From assembly GCA_023614405.1 (NCBI GenBank), contig CM042694.1:352922010-352986009 (forward strand): DNA of 64,000 nt, given 5' to 3'. Below the pieces are notes generated by a model. The model was not told the DNA's origin. It worked only from the letters and a program-made list of their open reading frames with translations, and made no database searches. The position numbers were made by a program, and so were the translations under genes. This document shows positions 59,101 through 64,000 of this stretch, one piece after another; within the stretch, counting starts at the first letter, position 1; every line of letters begins with the position of its first letter. The stretch is from Avena insularis. Taxonomy: Eukaryota > Streptophyta > Magnoliopsida > Poales > Poaceae.

Positions 59101-60504
59101 GTTAGGCGTTAAGGAAGCGGGGGACCTTGTCACGTAGCTCCGGATTCTCACCAGAGCTCTCGGTGTGGTCGCTGGAGCTTGTGAAGGCGGTGATCGACGG
59201 TGACGCTCGTGTCCATGGAGCTTCCAGTCCTCACGGGCATGGCGCTGGCATGGTGTCTACGGCAGGGTTCCGGTGTGATTGGCGGTTCTAGGGTTTGGAG
59301 AGGAAGCAGGGCAGGCTCCTGGACGCCTAGATCCTCCTTGGCACAGCTACAACCGCCTCCTCTCGAAGCTTGGCCGAACTAGGGTTTGAGATGGACATGG
59401 AGCTGTCCATGGCCATGGTGGTTGAGGAGAGCAGATAGGGGAGGAAGGAGAGGATGAAGAGGATCCCAGATCGAGATCTGAGAGATGGGGTGGTTGGGGT
59501 AGAGAGGGGAGGGAGGAGCACATGGGTTTGGTGTGGTGCAAAAGAGGGCTCGGGTGGGGCTTGGGTTAGGTTTTTGGTTAGGGATAGGGCTTCGGCCTGG
59601 GGTGGTTAGGTAGCTAGGTGGGGCCTGCAAGGCAGAGAGAGGAGAGAGGAAGGGGTGTTGAGCAAGGGGAGGCTCGGCATGGTTAAAGAGAAGAGGTTAG
59701 ATGGGGTAGATCATGGTGGTGGTAGGGTTTAGAGATAGAAATAGAGAGAGGGTTTTTAGGGTAGGGCTTAGCTAGGTTAGAGAGAGGAGAGATGAGAGAG
59801 GGGGCTTAGGGTTTAGATACTTGCATGTATCTAGCTAGATCATACAAGAATGGGTGGAAGAGGTGTAGGGTTTTAGCAAACTCAAACAAGATCAAACAAA
59901 AAGGAGTGGAAGAGAGGGATAGAGGTGATGGATGGATATGGCCTCATAAGGAGAAAACCCATTTAAACCAAGAGAGAATCAAATGGCTAAGATGGTGGTA
60001 CTCTTGCATGGCCCATGCAAGTATTTAATGCCATGTGTTAATCCTGTGAAAACAAAAATATTAACATGGCATTATTCTTATGCATTCCCAAAAGTGGAAT
60101 AAAAGCCAAGCAAAAGAATTTGTAGAAGTAGATCCATCCTATCTCCCATGAGCTGGATTAAATACCATAAGAAAATAAAATACAAGCTCATGGATAATGG
60201 GATGGTGGAATTATAAGGTGGTGAAAGAAAGGGTGGTGGAGTGGACTAAAAGATATGCCACCAACTCAACTTGGGCATTTAAACAATATATCAATAACCA
60301 AATACAATATCAAGAGGCAAATACAATTAATGATGCATATGAGAGAAGAACCAAAACAAAAAGGGTTTTATATGATGCTCAAATGCAAGGTGGCATGATG
60401 ACATGAGCATGATATAATGATGATGCAACAATAATATATATGAAGTAGCATTTATATAGACTAGGCTAGTAGCATTGCAATTGTTAGACAATTGGGATGC
60501 TACA
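56195..60504 (-). repeat. 5' LTR of the minus-strand LARD (4.31 kb)
   Basis: The minus strand starts TGTAGCATCCC at 60504 and ends GAGGTAGTTACA at 56195. It is near-identical to 37213-41354 over long parts such as 59200-60240, but 57240-57560 and 58555-58840 show dense 1-4 base losses and apparent scrambling. Confidence 0.85.
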
Positions 60505-60509
60505 GGCAA

Positions 60510-60979
60510 GGGGTGCAGGCGAGTGAGGGCGATGCGGTCGCCTGACGGTTAGCATGCAGGGGTGTGGTGTGGCGGCGGCTGTGGGGAGTAGGTGGGGGAA
60601 TGTTCGTTTGCGGTACCAAACTTGGTGGGTGAGCACACCGCGGTACCCGAGTTGTCATCAATCGCGCGGAGGGGCCATAGTAGAATCGCCAATTGTCCAG
60701 AAGGGCCAAATGGGGGTGAATACAAATCTAACGACCAAACGGTCGTTTAAACCAGACGAAAAATGGTTGAACTCAAATACCTCCATGTCAGTATTCCCCG
60801 TTATCTTTTGCGGTCGTGGACTAGCTTACCCCTGCGTGGACCAGATCCCTGAGTGGACCAGATCTATTTCTTTGCTCTGGTCTGGTCTTCTCCCCTGCTC
60901 CTCTCCCCATAACATTTGCTCAGCTCTGACTGCTCGTCTCAGATCGGAGCTCGCACTTGCTCTAATTTGCATCCCCGCC
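60510..60979 (+). other. Upstream region of the DUF4283-type gene
   Basis: The first bases continue the GC-rich sequence that ends at 37212 once the LARD is removed. The downstream part (about 60640-60979) keeps the same frame open but looks like a 5' leader. I see no convincing TATA box. Confidence 0.4.
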
Positions 60980-61927
60980 ATGTCCGGTCAACCTCCCACG
61001 CCTCTGATCGAAGCTCGCAGCCGTCGTTGTTGCATCGTCCGTCGTATCGGAGCTTCATGTCCCCGGACTAATATCTCGCCTCTGGCTAGTCCTTCTCGCA
61101 TGGCGGAGCGCGTCCCATTGGGCGATCCAGGCCGGCGACCGGCCTCGGGAAGTTGCGTGCTGCCGCGCACCCTAGGCATAGTATCTCTGGCACAACAGTT
61201 CGGCGACCACGCTCTCATGGCCACCGTGCTGGGCGTCCGTCCCGCCGTGTCGCCGACAGAGTTGCTATCGGCTTTCAGGTCTCGTTTTGGGATCAGACGA
61301 AATAAGGTCAACATTGAGGTATGCGCGCCACCATTCGATTTTTTTGTCCGGTTCGAGCACAGCTCAGACACCGAGCGCGTTCTGCATTCTTCCCGTTCTT
61401 TCGAGTGTTGCGGGGAGAAAATGAGCTTCATGCGTTGGCATCGCGCCTGTGGGTGGGACGATCGCTTGGGGCAGCTTCATTTCTTCTCCAAACTCGGCTT
61501 TGACGGCCTCCCATTGGATGCTTGGGAGTCGAAGGCCCTCAAGCAGGTCGTCAGTAGCCTTGGCGGCCAGATGGTGGAAATCGTGCCACCGAGCGACATA
61601 TGGGTAATCGAGGTAAAGGCGTCGCTGAAAGATCCTGATGCCGTTCCTAAGATGTACGAGGTGCAGATTCCAAGCAGGGCAGGGCGACAGCTTTGCTGGA
61701 AGCACTCGGTCATCATCCACCTGGAGGAGGTTTTGGAATCGGTACATGGCATTCAGGGCCTCGAAGAGGCTGCCAGAAAGCATCCTTGTCACCTGCAGTG
61801 TTGGCCTGGAAGGATCGATGGCACAGGACCACCACCGTTTTGCAACGGCGCACACAGTTTCGGTGGGGGAACCGGGCTTGGACGAGCTGGTGGTTCTGAG
61901 TTCCCTCGAGTGAAGACAAAGCTCTAG
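60980..61927 (+). CDS. DUF4283-type protein
   Basis: The 315-codon reading from ATG 60980 has a fair start context (CGCCATGTC). The frame is open upstream to 60554, and another start at 61100 (MAERVPLGDPG) also fits. The body follows the plan of the large grass DUF4283 family: SCVLPRT, HALMATVLGVRP, a FDFFVRF strand, FMRWHRACGWDD, then LGFDGLPLDAWE with a conserved Trp, and IWVIEVKASLKDPDAVPK. These proteins are poorly characterised; the domain resembles the N-terminal part of some retroelement gag or ORF1 proteins and may bind nucleic acid. No zinc knuckle is seen at the C-terminus, which ends soon after a Gly-rich stretch, so it may be truncated. It could be a real gene or a domesticated or decaying element-derived gene. 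Confidence 0.6.
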   Translation: MSGQPPTPLIEARSRRCCIVRRIGASCPRTNISPLASPSRMAERVPLGDPGRRPASGSCVLPRTLGIVSLAQQFGDHALMATVLGVRPAVSPTELLSAFRSRFGIRRNKVNIEVCAPPFDFFVRFEHSSDTERVLHSSRSFECCGEKMSFMRWHRACGWDDRLGQLHFFSKLGFDGLPLDAWESKALKQVVSSLGGQMVEIVPPSDIWVIEVKASLKDPDAVPKMYEVQIPSRAGRQLCWKHSVIIHLEEVLESVHGIQGLEEAARKHPCHLQCWPGRIDGTGPPPFCNGAHSFGGGTGLGRAGGSEFPRVKTKL

Positions 61928-61939
61928 TGAATTGTCGTG

Positions 61940-62144
61940 GTATGTGTGGCTAATGAATTTGTAGTATGGAGAGCGTAGCAGGAAGTTAGCATCGACTAAA
62001 AATGTGTAATAGATTGAATCGATGTAGTACGTGTGTGTAATAGTTTGAAGTAGTATGTGTGTGTAATAGTTTGAATTGATGTAGTATGTGTGGATAATGA
62101 ATTTGATGTAGTGTGTGTGTAATAGTTTGAATCGATGTAGTTGA
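61940..62144 (+). repeat. Minisatellite in the 3' flank of the DUF4283-type gene
   Basis: Five to six imperfect units of 26-31 bases share GTGTGTGTAATAGTTTGAA and GATGTAGTAT. The array starts just after the stop codon and may lie in the 3' untranslated region. Confidence 0.65.
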
Positions 62145-62719
62145 ACACCGTGCTTTATAATTTCTGTGAATAACCAAGGACAACCTCATGAAAAGAGGGT
62201 GGTCTGGCAATGAGCAATGTCAATTTCAGGATGCCGTGAAAATGTAGTCCATCTCCTCTTCAAGTACAAGGTAGCTACATTTGTAACACGTTGAACTGCA
62301 GGACCATTTTGCAGGCAACACAAGACAAAGGGAAAATGGTTTACAACACAGACAGCAGACGCAAAATCTATAGTCTAGGATAAAAAGATGCCAGTTAACT
62401 GGATTGAACCACGACTAGTATTTGAAGGAAATAGATACTTGATAGTATTTTCTTACAACAGTAGTACTTCCATACAAAAGGGTCTTATACCTGCACAAAA
62501 GTGGGCTAAACTTCCTACTAGTTTGTAGAACAATTCGTCAGCATTTCATCTACAAAAGCCATTCTTCAGTCTGAACTTAACTATTCTACACTGAAGAAAC
62601 TATAGATCTCCACCAGAAAAGTTGGCTGGCCAATTGCCTTGAGAGGACATAAGTTCTTTGATCATTTAACCCAAACTGATTTATTGTCTTCCCGCCAAAA
62701 TACAAGAAATCTGCATCGT
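62145..62719. other. Intergenic stretch between convergent genes
   Basis: AT-rich and without a convincing ORF on either strand. It would hold the 3' ends of both flanking genes, which converge here. Confidence 0.4.
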
Positions 62720-63307
62720 TCATGCACGAGCGATTTGCGTGCGCCAGTCCCGGTTCAGTTGGACCATCCGCGCCGCCGCAACAATTTCTTTGAAACTGAA
62801 ATTCGGCATCTCCTTCTCGGGATCGTAGGCCCGTGTGAACTCGAACCTGAATTCCGGGGCTGAGCTGATGCCCGCCGCCGGCTCCGGCTATTGAACAATC
62901 CAGCATGCTGAGTGTAGACACTTGGTCGCCGCCATGGTATGGCCTCCGACGGTGCGTAGGATGCAGCGTCTTTGCGGCAGACGGCATGCTCCCAGCCTCC
63001 CCCACTGAGGTAAGGTAGTCCGCGACAAAGCGTGGACGCGAGAGTTCCTAGACCTTGGCGCTGCCCTATTCGAGGGTGTGTACCCTCGACGGCATGCTCT
63101 CGTGAACGATTTGATACATACCTTGTTCCCACTGCCTAGAGCATGCCGTAATACCGCCGCACGATTTATCCACATTGCTCTCTTGGCCTTTCTTGCCGCA
63201 TCTGGTGTCGACAATGCCGTAGTCGCCGCCACGGCCGATTCGGCATATTCGGGGAAATCATCCGCCTGGCAGGGCAATGGGAGACCGGCCTTAAAGTAGA
63301 GCTTCAT
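62720..63307 (-). CDS. Probable two-exon gene for a small unknown protein (117 aa)
   Basis: Exon 1 is 63307-63122 (62 codons, MKLYFKAGLPLPCQ to GSGNK). It ends in an ideal donor, AAG|GTATGT. The intron 63121-62888 (234 bases) ends TTGTTCAATAG. Exon 2, 62887-62720, adds 55 residues (PEPAAGISSAPEFRF to RDWRTQIARA) and a TGA. Both junctions are phase 0 and the exon 2 frame is open only after the intron, which supports splicing. The C-terminal half looks like ordinary soluble protein, with an amphipathic basic/hydrophobic stretch FKEIVAAARMVQLNRDW. No family is recognised. The frame stays open upstream of ATG to a TAA, with an Ala run, so an earlier start or exon is possible. Weak points are a GC-rich intron and no TATA box found. 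Confidence 0.45.
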
Positions 63308-63746
63308 GGCCTGCCTTAGAGGGGCTAAGACCCCAGTTTCGGCGGCTATCGCGGCGGCGGCGGCTGCTTAGGCGGGGCCATGTTACCCTAGTTGGTGCGG
63401 CGCGGAGGAGCTGCGCAAGGTGAACTATGGTTAGTCGGAGAACGGGAGTGAAAGACTGACAGTAGGTTTGGACTACGGGCACGCGTGAAAATAACAATTT
63501 CCCATTTCCTTAGAGGGTAATAATTCGACACTCGTTGCATTAATAGGTCAATCTTTATTTCCCTTCTCTGCATAAGAGTGTGAACGTATTAAAAAGATCG
63601 GTCGTGGCTATCCACCTCATCAGGCAATGTACCAGGACAAGTAGGAGACGGGACCGGGTTTCATTTTAGAAATGTTGACGACTGTGTCCTTATGTTTATA
63701 CAATATTATTTATATGCCACCATGTACCGTCGAGTGTAGCAACACC

Positions 63747-63831
63747 ATCAGAAACAGGGGATAACGACGTGGCGTGTTTTCTTTTTTTAAAGGGCATCAG
63801 AAACAGGGGATGCCAACGTGGCATGTTTTCT
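63747..63831 (+). repeat. Direct repeat of 36 bases
   Basis: CATCAGAAACAGGGGAT..C.ACGTGGC.TGTTTTC occurs at 63747-63782 and 63796-63831 with three differences, separated by a T-rich spacer. No gene overlaps it convincingly. Confidence 0.65.
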
Positions 63832-63928
63832 GACTGGCGGGCCCGCCCCCTCCACCTTTGACGGCGCGCATCCCAGGTTCGAGGGGCGGTGCCTCCCACC
63901 AACACATTATTGTGCAATTTTCCATATG

Positions 63929-64000
63929 GAACCTGAATTCCGGCGCTGAGCTGATGCCCATGTCGAACACAGAGAATTCTGAAAGAAGCTACTAAAAATA
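63929..64000 (-). pseudogene. Second copy of part of exon 2, at the window edge
   Basis: Minus-strand 63959-63929 matches 62873-62843 at 30 of 31 bases and keeps the frame GISSAPEFRF. Upstream it reads VFDM instead of PEPAA and is preceded by a plausible acceptor, CTTCTTTCAG (ending at 63980). After FRF the two copies part. It may be an exon of a tandem paralogue that continues past the window, or a partial duplicate. Confidence 0.45.

Larger units (their letters stand above)
37213..60504 (-). mobile_element. Minus-strand LARD hosting a sister LARD
   Basis: Target duplication GGCAA occurs at 37208-37212 and 60505-60509. On the minus strand: 5' LTR 60504-56195, primer site TGGTATCAAAGCC (56180-56192), non-coding interior 56194-53151, polypurine tract (53151-53163), then 3' LTR 53150 to 37213, interrupted by the plus-strand LARD at 41355-52906. 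Without the insert the element is about 11.7 kb. It has no gag or pol. The primer site has A where the tRNA complement and its sister have G (ATCAAAG against ATCAGAG). Confidence 0.85.

Noticed and set aside
1..64000. CRISPR arrays, bacterial operons, rRNA or tRNA genes
   Set aside because: No regularly spaced palindromic repeats, Shine-Dalgarno-led gene strings or complete cloverleaf sequences were seen. The tRNA-like matches are retrotransposon primer sites.

Overview
This window is repeat-dense plant nuclear DNA from a grass. Nearly all of it is nested LTR retrotransposons, and only about the last 3.5 kb looks gene-bearing. The LTR types point to a temperate (Pooideae) grass of the Triticeae or Poeae kind: an Athila-like LTR with a tRNA-Asp primer site, Tat-lineage Gypsy copies with a second RNase H and an antisense ORF, and very-long-LTR non-coding LARDs. 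The species cannot be named from this window.

Layout. (1) 1-3137, minus strand: the 5' part of an Athila-like element (LTR 1567-3137, primer site 1493-1510, one membrane-protein-like ORF), cut by the window start. (2) 3138-30105, plus strand: two tandem Tat-lineage Gypsy copies. Copy A is truncated on its left by element 1. An LTR at 8175-8880 separates it from copy B, and another LTR closes the array at 29400-30105. Both copies are dead and share several stop codons. (3) 16769-25903: a LARD (LTRs of about 4.15 kb, internal part only 0.8 kb) inserted in the antisense ORF of copy B with target duplication TGTTC. (4) 30106-37212: an old minus-strand LARD LTR fragment. It carries a 4.2 kb non-coding Gypsy-type element (31607-35785, TSD AGATT) and a 133 bp MITE (36797-36929). 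(5) 37213-60504: a minus-strand LARD (TSD GGCAA) with a plus-strand sister LARD (41355-52906, TSD CCAAC) inside its 3' LTR. The pair forms a natural inverted repeat with arms of about 4 kb. (6) 60510-64000: a single-exon DUF4283-type gene on the plus strand, a probable two-exon small gene on the minus strand, and a second copy of part of that gene's last exon at the window edge.

How the parts act. No element here looks autonomous. The Tat copies carry the only recognisable gag-protease-RT-RNase H-integrase order, and it is broken throughout; copy B has also lost catalytic residues of integrase and of the second RNase H. The LARDs and the 4.2 kb element encode no enzymes and would depend on proteins supplied elsewhere, but they keep LTR ends, primer sites and in most cases polypurine tracts. 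Inferred order of events, oldest first: old LARD fragment; Tat array; then (order among these not resolved) the Athila-like element, the 4.2 kb element, the LARD in copy B and the minus-strand LARD; then the plus-strand LARD inside it. A 408 bp patch copied from the 4.2 kb element into the Tat array came after that element inserted.
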